Below, in pieces: positions 7,028-15,461 of a DNA stretch of 64,000 nucleotides. The first letter of the stretch is position 1. Every line of letters begins with the position of its first letter. The stretch spans positions 3,096,001 to 3,160,000 of the forward strand of contig NZ_CP011390.1 of NCBI RefSeq assembly GCF_001644645.1. Direction: 5' to 3'. Source of the stretch: Flavisolibacter tropicus (GTDB lineage: Bacteria; Bacteroidota; Bacteroidia; Chitinophagales; Chitinophagaceae). Below the pieces are notes generated by a model. The model saw only the letters and a program-made list of their open reading frames with translations. It did not search any database and had not been told where the DNA came from. Both the position numbers and the translations under genes were made by a program.

Positions 7028-8197
7028 CTACCATTTTAGCCGATCCAACGGGCTTTGAATGGCTTCAATTTTAGGCTGCATAACATGAGTATAGCGCATG
7101 GTGGTCTTTAAAGAGTTATGGCCTAAAAATGCCTGTATGTAACGTATATCTGTGCCCGCTTCTAAGAGGTGAGTAGCATAGGTATGCCTGAGCGAATGAA
7201 TACTCCCGCCCTTCTGAATTCCGGCCCGCTTTTTTGCCGCATGCAGTACCTTTTGAGCACTACGGGTGCTATAGGGGCCACCGTCATCGCCTTCAAAGAG
7301 GTATTCTTTGGGCTGGTATTGCTTTACATACAGCCGCAGTGTGTCCAGCAGCTTTTTGGACAAGGGCACTATCCGATCTTTTTTACCCTTCGCTGCACGC
7401 AAGTAAATGAGCATGCGTTTGGAGTCAATGTCTTTTACTTTGAGGTTTACCAATTCACTCACCCGAAGACCGGCCGCATACGCCGCCATCAGTAGGCATT
7501 GGTGTTTTAAATTGTGGGTTCGTTGTATGAGCTTTAGCACTTCTTCCTCGGCCAAGATCTCTGGAAGGATCAGAGGACGTTTGGGGCGAGGCAGATCATA
7601 AAATTCTTTACTTCGGCCTTCTACCTTTTCAAAATAAAACTTAATGGCATTAATAGAAGTATGCAGGTGGGCTTCCGAATACCCCTTCTTTTTAAGCAAC
7701 CACAAAAGATAAGACTGGATATGACCTTTGGTTAAGGTAGACACATCGACTTCCCCTAAAAGGCGTAGTAGGCAATGAAACTCGTTGCAATAGGTTTTGA
7801 TGGTATTGGGGCTGTAAGCTTTTAAGTGTAAGAGGTTCTTAAACGCTTCATAGGCTTTGAGGTTCACCCCACTTAAGGAATGCTGAATCAAAACGGCCGC
7901 CTTTTGTACGGCAAGGGGTTTAGCAGAGGGTTTTAATTCAGTGGTAACGGCCTTGCGCTGCTCCAGATACGTTTTTAACGCTTTACTTTCCAAGGTCGCT
8001 TTGTTTTTTATAGCAACGGCCAGGCTGTTGTAATTTTCCTTCGTTAGTGGCAGGTACCAGCAGGATTTGGCAACACACCATTTGATGGTTTTGAGCCGTC
8101 TTACAAGATTTTCCAGTTCTTTATTCTCGGAATAACAAAGAGCAAAGGATTCTTGCCCTCTATAGTGCAGGGGCTTTAAAGTAATAACGGGCAGCAT
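7028..8197 (-). CDS. Tyrosine recombinase, candidate cassette integrase
   Basis: Site-specific recombinase of 389 residues. Residues 1-70 form an N-terminal extension with the pattern W(C)...CWYLPLT, common in Bacteroidota integrases. A SAM-like core-binding domain follows (about 115-200, YSPNTIKTYCNEF), then the catalytic domain. Catalytic residues are visible: R in AAGLRVSEL, K in AKGKKDRIVPL, H-x-x-R in IHSLRHTYATHL, H in FLGHNSLKTT and nucleophile Y in MRYTHV. The spacing between the K and HxxR boxes shows no extra helix of the IntI type, so it is not a canonical integron integrase. It lies at the right end of the cassette array on the same strand as the cassettes, which makes it the natural candidate to mobilise them. 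Confidence 0.88.
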   Translation of the reverse strand: MLPVITLKPLHYRGQESFALCYSENKELENLVRRLKTIKWCVAKSCWYLPLTKENYNSLAVAIKNKATLESKALKTYLEQRKAVTTELKPSAKPLAVQKAAVLIQHSLSGVNLKAYEAFKNLLHLKAYSPNTIKTYCNEFHCLLRLLGEVDVSTLTKGHIQSYLLWLLKKKGYSEAHLHTSINAIKFYFEKVEGRSKEFYDLPRPKRPLILPEILAEEEVLKLIQRTHNLKHQCLLMAAYAAGLRVSELVNLKVKDIDSKRMLIYLRAAKGKKDRIVPLSKKLLDTLRLYVKQYQPKEYLFEGDDGGPYSTRSAQKVLHAAKKRAGIQKGGSIHSLRHTYATHLLEAGTDIRYIQAFLGHNSLKTTMRYTHVMQPKIEAIQSPLDRLKW

Positions 8198-8426
8198 AGA
8201 AAAAAGAATTTATATTTAAGATTCTATTCACTCTTCAGTGTTACTAATGCTACTGATCGATACCTACTCAGACAAATGTCAGCATCCGGGCATGTCTTCT
8301 TCGCATAGCCATGTGTCTTCAATGAAACCTTGTATTTCCTTCAAACGATAGGCTTGCCCAGAAAACATTGCAGCACCTCATGGCACATCACAAATGCCCG
8401 TAATGAAGCTTAGCTATAGCAAAAAA

Positions 8427-9005
8427 TTATTCCTTTAATAACTCGAGTTCAGCACTCAACTTGCCTACAGTAGTAACGGGTATATGCAACCGCCCATTGC
8501 GTTTCACCTTCCATTTAGATAGGTAGCGGGCCTGCTTAACACGAGGTGCTGGTATTGCTACCGTTGGTTTTGTTTCTCTTATTGTAGGTGCTGGTGTTGG
8601 CGGCGGTGGCGACACTGGCGTTGTGGCACTTACAGATGGTATGACATCTATTGTCGTTTGTCTGGCAGCTAATTTCTGGCAATGCGCCAACAATAGTTCC
8701 TGGGCCTCTTCCTTGGTCTTGCCCTGGTACAACCACTTATTGACCATGCCAGTTAGCCTGGCAAACAAGCCGGGTTTGCGCACGGTCCCTGGCAGCTGGC
8801 GGTAGTACACCCGCTTTACCATTTTGGCGGCCACCCCAAACCGGTCGGCATTGGCCATCGTGCGCTTGAGGTTGGGATCCTTGCGCATCCTCTTAGCGCT
8901 TTTATAATCGCCTTTGCTACGCAGGTAATACGTGTCCCCTAACTTATAAAAGATGATGCCATCAATGGTGCCGGTAATGAAGACGGGGCCTACTTGTTTT
9001 GCCAT
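8427..9005 (-). CDS. Conserved basic hypothetical protein
   Basis: A 192-residue, strongly basic protein without signal peptide. The N-terminus (GPVFITGTIDGIIFYKLGD.YYLRSKG) and a following KDPNLKRTMANADRFGVAAK match a small protein family I associate with Bacteroidota genomes (G.I..I.FYK...GY..R.KG). That family has no known role. The middle has a proline- and threonine-rich linker (about residues 128-160). It has its own promoter on the minus strand (TAAATTTG at 9064-9071 with TTG 19 bases upstream). It marks the edge between ordinary chromosome and the recombinase/cassette region; whether it belongs to the element is not clear. Confidence 0.75.
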   Translation of the reverse strand: MAKQVGPVFITGTIDGIIFYKLGDTYYLRSKGDYKSAKRMRKDPNLKRTMANADRFGVAAKMVKRVYYRQLPGTVRKPGLFARLTGMVNKWLYQGKTKEEAQELLLAHCQKLAARQTTIDVIPSVSATTPVSPPPPTPAPTIRETKPTVAIPAPRVKQARYLSKWKVKRNGRLHIPVTTVGKLSAELELLKE

Positions 9006-9063
9006 GGGGTACGGGTGATTTTTAAGGATGAATTTGTTGATGATTTACTACTAATTATTTTAG

Positions 9064-9093
9064 CAAATTTACCCAGCTAATTGCCCCTGTCAA
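9064..9093 (-). promoter_or_regulatory. Bacteroidota-type promoter for the 9005 gene
   Basis: On the minus strand TTG (9091-9093) is followed after 19 bases by TAAATTTG (9064-9071). This matches the Bacteroidota sigma-A consensus TTG-N17-23-TAnnTTTG and lies about 58 bases before the ATG at 9005. Confidence 0.65.
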
Positions 9094-9189
9094 AACCTTT
9101 CACCCTCTTTAGTTATACACATGTAGGCCACTTCTAATATCATCAAATCCTGCCCATCTACGGTCCCCCATTCAGCGTAAAGCGCACCT

Positions 9190-9720
9190 TTCACGGCTTG
9201 CAGCTTGAAGCATATAGCTTGCAGCTTTCTTCACTCACCACTCACCACTGACCATTCACGAGCCAGCCCCTCCCTAGTCTGTGGGTCTCTTGTACCTAGT
9301 CTGTACCTCTTCTGTACCTCTTCTGTAGGTAAGTCCGTACCAACTGCACAGATAAAGCCCTCTACCTGCCTTCTACATTCACTACTCCTCCCTCCATCCT
9401 CCGATATACCTCCTATTAGCATACATCGACCATAAAATAAAATCGTAATAATTAGAGCTGAAAATGCTCTCAAAGTGAAGAGGTTTAAAGATACTTATTC
9501 TCCCTTTTATACGACATCAGATGCTGAAACAAGTTCAGCATGACAGCAAGAGGCTTTACAGAGTGCAGCCATTTCCGATTGTTGAACATGGCATTGAGTA
9601 TTGAACATTTCCTCCTTATTCATTCCTCATTACTCACTCCATCATTCCTTGTTCCTTGTTCAATATTCTTCTCCTTTATCGTAACTCACAGCTTGCAGTG
9701 CACCAAAACTTATCGTACCT
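9190..9720. repeat. Repeat-filled intergenic region
   Basis: The gap from 9006 to 9931 has no convincing gene. From about 9190 it contains GCAGC-type repeats (9191-9226), CACTCACCACTGACCATTCAC words, a 101-bp block (9284-9384) with a near-identical inverted copy at 61702-61813, and ATTGAACAT / TTCCTTGTTC words (about 9585-9670). Short ORFs here only translate the repeats. Confidence 0.7.
9284..9384 (+). repeat. 101-bp dispersed repeat, copy 1
   Basis: Nearly identical, in inverted orientation, to 61702-61813. It contains two or three tandem CTGTACCTCTT units followed by TAGGTAAGTCCGTACC and a TGCACAGATAAAGCCCTC segment. The other copy carries one more tandem unit. The purpose is unknown. Confidence 0.75.
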
Positions 9721-9931
9721 TACTTATCAATTCCATCATCCCCCTGTAAGCTCTCCGGTAATTTCCCAGACCAGATGACTTAATAAAACCAACATTGGCT
9801 TCAACATCTTATTCTTTTTTGTGCACAGCACATCCATCCCATGCAAGCCATTGCATCGTCTATATAATACCTACGGGCCTATACCCTGTATCCATACAGC
9901 ACGTTTTTCATCATAATAAACCCCCTCAACC

Positions 9932-11449
9932 ATGAAGCAGCTTTTAACCATCCTCTCCATCACCAGCTTCTTTACACTATTATCACTATCGGCCTATAAC
10001 CAGGACACGACGGTCACCCAGCAGGTATCTACCTCCAGCAACACCGCTAAAAGCAACGACTTTACGGTAAACTCCACCTCCAATGAAGCCGTAACCGCCT
10101 TTAACGAAGGCCTGCATTGGTCGGACATTGGAGACGATAAAAAAGCCCGCACCTTCTTACAAACCGCCATTGACCGCGACGCTAACCTGGCGGTAGCCTA
10201 TATGTACAAGGCACTGGCTCAACCTACCTTTGAGGGTTATGCCACCGCCCTGCAGCAGGCCAAAGAACACTTGGCTACTGCCGGCGACTGGGACAAACTA
10301 TTCTATACTTTACTGGAAACCCGCCTTACCGACGATGTGGCCAAACGCATGGCTACCGCACAAGAAATGGTAACGAAGTTTCCCAACATAGCTCGCTCCT
10401 ATCATGAACTGGGCAATGCCTATAGCGACCGCGACGAGATAGACAAAGCCAGAACTGCCTATATGAAGGCCATTGAGCTTTCTCCTAGTTGGATATCTGG
10501 CCATTACGACATAGCACAGTCTTACCTGAACCGCGATCCTAAAGACCTGAAGCAGGCAGAAACCCATGCCCAGCATGCTGTAAGCCTGGCTCCCACCAGC
10601 GCATCGCCCAACATCTTACTGGGTGATGTGTATCGTGCGCAAAGCCAGTGGGACAAAGCAGCTGCCTGTTATTCAAAAGCCATACAGCTAGATCCCAAAA
10701 TGCCTACAGCGTATATTAAAAGAGGACACGTGAACAACTTTGCCGGCAAGTATGATGAAGCCCGCAAAGATTATAAACTGGCCAACGAATATGATGAGGA
10801 AGCCCCGATGTCGGCCATGCCTTACATAGCCTACACGTACGCCTACCAGGGTCAGCTACCACAGGCTATAAAAATGTTGCAGGATGAAGCTACCAAACTC
10901 GGAAGTTCTACTACCAAGGGTAAGACCGACCTGCAATTTGGCTTACTGCAATCGGCTGCTTATATGGCTTTCCATAATATGGATGCCAAGAGCCTGAATG
11001 CCGTAGTAGACCAATGGGAACCTGTGTACAAAGAACTGGCACAAAAAGTAGGCACCGATGAAATGAGTAGATATCAGCAAGCTGAAATGCTATACTGGAG
11101 AGGACTGGCTGACGTATTGAACGGCAACTACGACAAGGCAAAAGCAAATGCAGAAGAAATCAAAAAGACAGTAGACCCTATTAGCAACCCGCACAAACTG
11201 GATAATTACCACAGCCTGCTAGGACAAATTGCTTTCCATAAGAAAGAATACAAACAGGCTGTTACAGAATTTGATCAAACTAACCCTACAGATACGTATG
11301 CCAAGTACTGGAGGGCCAAGGCTTATGAAAAAGCCGGTCAAAAAGATAAAGCAAAGATGCTGTACAAGGAACTGGCCAACTACAACTTTAATGATATCGG
11401 TAATGCGCTGGTACGTACAGAAGTAAAGAAAAACACCATGGGTAAATAA
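9932..11449 (+). CDS. Secreted TPR protein
   Basis: Exported protein of 505 residues with a signal peptide (about 1-23). Tetratricopeptide repeats run from about residue 50 to the end; clear units are ARSYHELGNAYSDRDEIDKARTAYMKAIELSP, then SPNILLGDVYRAQSQ.DKAAACYSKAIQLDP and TAYIKRGHVNNFAGKYDEARKDYKLA. TPRs mediate protein-protein contacts; no catalytic domain is seen. The stop codon overlaps the ATG of a downstream relic (TAATG), which suggests the two were once translated as a unit or one protein. Confidence 0.85.
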   Translation: MKQLLTILSITSFFTLLSLSAYNQDTTVTQQVSTSSNTAKSNDFTVNSTSNEAVTAFNEGLHWSDIGDDKKARTFLQTAIDRDANLAVAYMYKALAQPTFEGYATALQQAKEHLATAGDWDKLFYTLLETRLTDDVAKRMATAQEMVTKFPNIARSYHELGNAYSDRDEIDKARTAYMKAIELSPSWISGHYDIAQSYLNRDPKDLKQAETHAQHAVSLAPTSASPNILLGDVYRAQSQWDKAAACYSKAIQLDPKMPTAYIKRGHVNNFAGKYDEARKDYKLANEYDEEAPMSAMPYIAYTYAYQGQLPQAIKMLQDEATKLGSSTTKGKTDLQFGLLQSAAYMAFHNMDAKSLNAVVDQWEPVYKELAQKVGTDEMSRYQQAEMLYWRGLADVLNGNYDKAKANAEEIKKTVDPISNPHKLDNYHSLLGQIAFHKKEYKQAVTEFDQTNPTDTYAKYWRAKAYEKAGQKDKAKMLYKELANYNFNDIGNALVRTEVKKNTMGK

Positions 11450-11750
11450 TGAGCAGCCTAACGGTGGCCATTGAACGTTTTACCGCCAATAGCATCCAGG
11501 CCATGAACAATGACCTGGATGCTATCGGCTACAAATTACTGAACGAAAAACAGGTGAGCGAAGACACAGAGGTCTTTCAGCTGAACGTGACACAAAATCC
11601 TACAGCCTGGAATCCATACGATAGCTTGGAGCAAGCTTATACAGTAGCCAGCCAAAAGACCTGGCAATCAAGAGTTATGTGAAATTACTTGAACTGAACC
11701 CCAAGGAACGGAATGGGGAAAAGCACTGGCCAAGTTGAAACAAAAGTAAG
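11449..11750 (+). pseudogene. Frameshifted relic of a TPR-type C-terminal domain
   Basis: The open frame from 11449 (77 codons, AIERFTANSIQAMNNDLDAIGYKLLNEKQV, then VFQLNVTQNP..WNPYDSLEQAY) stops at 11682. The expected continuation, AIKSYVKLLELNPKERNG, appears in another frame from about 11666, and the normal ending ALAKLKQK-stop appears in a third frame at about 11727-11750. Together these rebuild the usual C-terminal module of Bacteroidota hydrolases (F.LN....P.S.N.YDSL.EAY......A...Y.K.LELNP....A...L.KL). Two frameshifts and the lost front part make it a pseudogene. It directly overlaps the end of the TPR gene. Confidence 0.65.
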
Positions 11751-11765
11751 TGCGCCCGCCTGTCT

Positions 11766-11792
11766 GCCCCGGCTGTTTGCCGGGGCTTTTTT
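11766..11792 (+). terminator. Rho-independent terminator
   Basis: Stem GCCCCGGC (11766-11773), loop TGTTT, stem GCCGGGGC (11779-11786), then six T. It closes the TPR gene and its relic. Confidence 0.9.
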
Positions 11793-11812
11793 GTCTGAAC
11801 CGGGATTTGGGA

Positions 11813-12060
11813 AGATTTAGGGATTAGGAGGAAAATTAGCTGATTAGCTGATGTGAAGGTTAGCTAATGAAGAAAGGAAATATTGAACAAGAAAGAAGGA
11901 ATGAAGCAGGAAGGGAGAGAATGTTCAATAATCAATACCCAACGCTCAATAATCAAAGAGGTAATAGATACCTGATTATACTTTTTATTCGCTGCTCTTC
12001 TTCCGCATCTATCTGCGTTATCTGCGGGCAAATCCCGTGCGTGGGCGCTCCCCTTTAGGG
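11813..12060. repeat. Repeat-filled intergenic region
   Basis: Contains GGGATTTGGG/GGATTAGGAGG words, AAGAAAGGAATGAAG and CAATAATCAATACC...CAATAATC words, a fragment reading CTGCGTTATCTGCGG, and the CCCCTTTAGGGG palindrome (about 12050-12061). No gene is supported here. Confidence 0.55.
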
Positions 12061-12112
12061 GCTGGGGTTGCGCTTAGCTTCTTTTTTCGTAACTTAAGAC
12101 AAACCTTACCAT

Positions 12113-12424
12113 ATGTCCGCCGTTATTACTGCATCGCCCAAAGCTGTTGCCTCTCAAACCACCCGTATTTTACGTCGCTTTAGAGACTCTGGGGCTACCA
12201 CTCCAGATCACGCCATTGACCCCGCCATTCATAAGATCCATCAAACCTTTGTATTCAATAAACTGGTACGTGAAGGGGTACTGGTAAAAGCAAGAAGTCA
12301 CCGCTACTACCTGGATGAAGTCCGTGCCGCTCAGTACCGCGAGCAGCGCTACCAAAACCTGTTGGTCTTTATGGTGGTGCTTATTATTGCGCTGGTGGTG
12401 TATTTGTTTATGAGGTGGCTGTGA
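12113..12424 (+). CDS. Small single-pass membrane protein
   Basis: 103-residue protein. The first 75 residues are soluble and contain a charged helical segment (FVFNKLVREGVLVKARSHRYYLDEVRAAQYREQR) that could be the end of a winged-helix-like fold. The last 25 residues form a hydrophobic membrane anchor (LLVFMVVLIIALVVYLFMRWL). This is a C-tail-anchored layout with the soluble part in the cytoplasm. No family is recognised. The ATG follows a short AT-rich leader and the gene ends before GCAGC-type repeats. Confidence 0.7.
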   Translation: MSAVITASPKAVASQTTRILRRFRDSGATTPDHAIDPAIHKIHQTFVFNKLVREGVLVKARSHRYYLDEVRAAQYREQRYQNLLVFMVVLIIALVVYLFMRWL

Positions 12425-12430
12425 GGGGGA

Positions 12431-12550
12431 GAAGCTGCACGCTATACGCTGCAAGCTGCAAGCAGAACAGCCCATCGTGAAATGTGAAAGGCTACACATT
12501 GGTCAGCCAGCCTCAATGCGTGTAGCGTGAAGCGTGTAGCGTGCAGCCTT
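12431..12550. repeat. GCAGC-type repeats
   Basis: Two inverted clusters, GAAGCTGCACGC...CTGCAAGCTGCAAGC at 12431-12470 and GCGTGTAGCGTGAAGCG...GTGCAGCC at 12518-12548. They are complementary over short stretches and could form a long hairpin between convergent genes. Confidence 0.6.
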
Positions 12551-12556
12551 AAGCAC

Positions 12557-13468
12557 CTATTGTTTGATCGTAAATGAATACGTGTCTGTTTGAAGAGTCG
12601 ACATCATCTTAGCGACTCTTTTAAAACGGAGCGAAACCGGCCAGCCCGTTTTTACCTGCAGTTCTATTTCTGCTTCGTCACGCAAACTAAAGTATTTGAA
12701 CGCCTCCTCCAGTTCTTCACGTGTTTTTGCTTCAGGCATTCCTAAAGCTTTGAGCAGATCGGCTATAAATATTCCTGCTTTTCCCTGATCTATTTCCTGT
12801 GTGGTACGCACAGTGCAGGTAGGACTATTTTTTTGAAGCCGGCTTACCTGTACAGTAGTCAATGCAGGAATAGGTTGGCCACCAAATGGATTGGGCAAGA
12901 TGGTTTCAGCAGACTGCTTTCGGGTGGGATATTCACCACCATAAAAAGTATGAAACATTTGCACATCCTTGATCAATGTATTTTCAACAGCTTCACGTGT
13001 TTGAAATAGTGCTTTCGTTTTTTCCCAGACAGCTTGCGCCGTATCATTGTTCTTTGGTATGGATAAAGCCCCTAGGTTCACGTAAAAATCGCGCACCTCT
13101 TCCCAATTCACCAGCTCTGAAAAATCACCGTTTTTATCTGTTTTATAAATAAACTTCAGATTCTTAAAAAACATATTCACCTGGCTCATACTGGGATCGT
13201 CAGATGTATAGTTCTCATTTTTCCATTCTACTGTATATCCATCTTTGGTAGAATCTTTAACGGTTATATGCGCTTCATACGAGAACTCCAGGTGAGACTG
13301 CGTACTACTGTCTACCTTTTGGTCTTTGATATTCTTTACCAGGAATACTTTGCTTTCTTTATTCTTCCAATAAGCAACACAGGTTGCAGTTGTATCAGTA
13401 AGCCGGTTCTGGGCTACCATTGTATTAGTAACAAACAATGCAAAACAAAAGACGAATACATTTTTCAT
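12557..13468 (-). CDS. Secreted hypothetical protein
   Basis: Exported protein of 303 residues with a signal peptide (1-20, ending TMVAQ). It is rich in beta-strand-like alternation and has one charged helix near the C-terminus (EAKTREELEEAFKYFSLRDEAEIELQVKTGWP). No known domain is recognised. Its order of features (signal, an opening reading ...TCVAYWKNKES, long middle, a final ...LRFKRVAKMM) suggests a periplasmic or surface protein specific to the phylum. It lies 75 bases downstream of a same-strand MORN/TonB-domain gene, so the two may form an operon. Confidence 0.75.
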   Translation of the reverse strand: MKNVFVFCFALFVTNTMVAQNRLTDTTATCVAYWKNKESKVFLVKNIKDQKVDSSTQSHLEFSYEAHITVKDSTKDGYTVEWKNENYTSDDPSMSQVNMFFKNLKFIYKTDKNGDFSELVNWEEVRDFYVNLGALSIPKNNDTAQAVWEKTKALFQTREAVENTLIKDVQMFHTFYGGEYPTRKQSAETILPNPFGGQPIPALTTVQVSRLQKNSPTCTVRTTQEIDQGKAGIFIADLLKALGMPEAKTREELEEAFKYFSLRDEAEIELQVKTGWPVSLRFKRVAKMMSTLQTDTYSFTIKQ

Positions 13469-13543
13469 AAGTCTGTAAGTAATATCTTTAAAAAGAAGCG
13501 GCAGGCCGCCAAATTGAATATTCGCTGCATAAAGCAGACTTCA

Positions 13544-14491
13544 CTATATAGATACCGTGAACGTTACAGGCTGCAGGCGATAGGCTTTTACTTTCTTACC
13601 ATTTTGTAGCGCTGGCGTCCACCGCGGTGCTTTTTTCAATACACGTATCACTTCTTCTTCCATACCATACCCAAATTTTGTAAGTGGTGTGATCTGCGAT
13701 ACACTGCCATCTTTTTCAATCAAAAATTGTATTGCAACCGTATACACACCCAATGGCGCCTTTTTCCTGACAGGCACTAGTGGCTGCAGGTTTTCAGCCA
13801 GAAATTGCCGCCACGCTCTTTCTCCTCCCAGGAAAGTAGCTTCTTGTTCAACACAGGTGGCACTATCCAACTGCTGGCCATCCTCATTATAACACATACA
13901 ATCTATCCGCTCACCGTTTACAAATTCTTCGATTGACTCCACTTTACCATCAGCATAATAATGAAACCAGCGCCCATGCCTAAGCGTATCAGCGATCCAG
14001 CTACCGGTAGCAGACACATTGCCATCTTTGTTTCTTCTTGTCATTACACCATTGCCAGCACCATCAAAAAGTATAGTGTCTATATGACCTTTATCACCAT
14101 AACTTAAGCTCAAACCTTTACGCCAGCCATTTACATAAAATGTAGAACCTGTTAAACGGCCCTCTTTGTTATACTCTAAAAAAGCGCCCTCTTTTTTACC
14201 ATTGAAATAGCTACCGCTGGTCTTTAATCTCCCATTGATATAATACCAGTCTTCTCTACCATGGAGCATCTTTGCCAGCGAATCTTTATACCAGGCTTCC
14301 ATTGCCAACTTTTGTTCCGGCATGTACCACGCCTGGCGGTGCCAGAGTGTGTCTTTCTTTTCAGTAACAACATGATAACGCGGTTCGTTGGTAGTGGGTT
14401 GGAATTTAAAATCATAGCCCTCTTCACGCTTCTGTGCCTGTAAGGCAATGAGAGAAAGTAAAAAACAGGTTATCAACAGGGTTGTCTTCAT
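13544..14491 (-). CDS. Secreted MORN-repeat protein with TonB C-terminal domain
   Basis: 315 residues with a signal peptide (1-19, ending ALQAQ). The middle holds MORN-type repeats (GREDWYYINGRLKTSGSYFNGKKEG, YNKEGRLTGSTFYVNGWRKG, RHGRWFHYYADGKVES). The last 90 residues match the TonB C-terminal domain (YTVAIQFLIEKDGSVSQITPL, then VIRVLKKAPRWTPALQNGKKV, then a final PVTFTVS). Such proteins normally work in the periplasm; the missing N-terminal membrane anchor means it is not a standard energy transducer. Probably the first gene of an operon with the secreted protein at 12557-13468. Confidence 0.85.
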   Translation of the reverse strand: MKTTLLITCFLLSLIALQAQKREEGYDFKFQPTTNEPRYHVVTEKKDTLWHRQAWYMPEQKLAMEAWYKDSLAKMLHGREDWYYINGRLKTSGSYFNGKKEGAFLEYNKEGRLTGSTFYVNGWRKGLSLSYGDKGHIDTILFDGAGNGVMTRRNKDGNVSATGSWIADTLRHGRWFHYYADGKVESIEEFVNGERIDCMCYNEDGQQLDSATCVEQEATFLGGERAWRQFLAENLQPLVPVRKKAPLGVYTVAIQFLIEKDGSVSQITPLTKFGYGMEEEVIRVLKKAPRWTPALQNGKKVKAYRLQPVTFTVSI

Positions 14492-14539
14492 AGCAGCTAA
14501 TTGGGCTGTAAAGTAAGGCTTTCTAGGGATTAAAATCTA

Positions 14540-14736
14540 GGGTGCAAGCTATGAGCTGCGAGGGAGAAGGAGTGTGTTGACAAGTTGAAAGGTTGATAGG
14601 TTAACAAGGAAGAATATTCTTAAATGCTAGTGATAGATTGTTTCTCGCCTTATCAACTTGTCAACCTATCAACCCAATTCTCGTTTGGCGTTTCACGGCT
14701 TGCAGCGTGCAGCGTGCAGCTTGCAGCGTGTAGCTT
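14540..14736. repeat. Repeat cluster (GTTGACAAG and GCAGC families)
   Basis: GTTGACAAG-type words at about 14575-14605 and their complements at about 14650-14675 form an inverted pair. They are followed by a GCAGC-type run at 14695-14736. Confidence 0.6.
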
Positions 14737-14742
14737 TTCTTC

Positions 14743-14750
14743 TAGTTTTG
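14743..14750 (+). promoter_or_regulatory. -7 promoter element for the DUF2000 gene
   Basis: TAGTTTTG matches TAnnTTTG exactly and lies 16 bases before the ATG at 14767. It directly follows a repeat cluster, so the -33 part would be inside the repeat. Confidence 0.5.
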
Positions 14751-14766
14751 CACAAAACACCCACGC

Positions 14767-15177
14767 ATGTACGATAAAAAGATTGCCCTTGTTATTAAAG
14801 GCGACCTGATGGATTGGCAAAAGCTTAATGTAACAGCCTTCCTGGCCAGCGCTGTGGCTATACAGTTTCCCGACACCCATGGCCAGCCCTTTGTGAATGC
14901 ATCCGGCACTACCTACCTGCCCTTTATCAAACACCCAATGCTCATCTATAAAGCCGATACAGAAGAACAGATCAAACGCGCCTTCACACGCGCCAAGGAA
15001 CGCGACCTGCATATTGGTATTTACACCGAACCGCTCTTCAGCACCAAGAATGAAGCGGGCAATCATGTAGAGATTGCTAAACATACTGATGATGACATGC
15101 CACTCGTAGGTATTGTAATTTATGGTGAGAACAAGAAAGTAGACAAGGCGTTAGATGGTTTGAAGTTTCACCCGTGA
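14767..15177 (+). CDS. DUF2000 family protein
   Basis: 136-residue soluble protein. Features of DUF2000 (peptidyl-tRNA hydrolase II-like fold) are seen: an opening KKIALVIKGDLMDWQKLNVTAFLASAVA, a middle PFIKHPMLIYKADTEEQIKRAFTRAKERDL, and a later VGIVIYGENKKVDKALDGLKF. These match the family's conserved opening strand and helix, a proline-containing strand before a helix, and a closing strand-helix. No catalytic function has been established for the family as far as I know. It is monocistronic, with a promoter element upstream and a strong hairpin downstream. Confidence 0.75.
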   Translation: MYDKKIALVIKGDLMDWQKLNVTAFLASAVAIQFPDTHGQPFVNASGTTYLPFIKHPMLIYKADTEEQIKRAFTRAKERDLHIGIYTEPLFSTKNEAGNHVEIAKHTDDDMPLVGIVIYGENKKVDKALDGLKFHP

Positions 15178-15281
15178 GAGAAAAAGAGCTGCACGCCTCA
15201 AGCTTCAAGCTACAAGCAGAACAGCCCATTCAATAGTGGCCAATAACTAAATATCAACAGCTATTTACTGAAGGAAGAATC

Positions 15282-15320
15282 AATAGGGAAGCACTCCTTT
15301 AAGTGGAGTGCTTCCCTATT
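15282..15320. terminator. Long perfect hairpin, probable terminator
   Basis: A 16-bp perfect stem, AATAGGGAAGCACTCC (15282-15297) with its complement at 15305-15320, and a 7-base loop. The A/T ends make it plausible on either strand. The AAGCACTCC core is shared with other terminators of this window. Confidence 0.7.
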
Positions 15321-15386
15321 ATAATACCATTTGTTCTTCTGGCGCTGTGCGTCAGCTCTCCTCCTCTTCGGGTAGGCCGGGAGGGG

Positions 15387-15425
15387 TCGCTTGCAGCGTG
15401 CAGCTTGTAGCTTGCAGCTTCTCTC
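15387..15425. repeat. GCAGC-type repeats
   Basis: GCTTGCAGCGTGCAGCTTG followed by further TAGCTTGCAGC words between a GGTCGC-rich fragment and the next gene. A shorter copy of the same type lies at 15187-15226. Confidence 0.6.
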
Positions 15426-15461
15426 CGTCTTATTTCTTACCTTGCCAGTTTATTCCAGAAC

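Noticed and set aside
7028..8197. Calling the recombinase a true integron integrase (IntI)
   Set aside because: The catalytic domain shows no extra helix between the lysine box and the HxxR box, which defines IntI. It is better described as a Xer-like tyrosine recombinase that may play the same role.
9231..9473. ORF whose translation closely matches one at 61697-61879
   Set aside because: The match comes from the dispersed 101-112 bp repeat, not a gene. The frames start and end at unrelated points outside the shared block.
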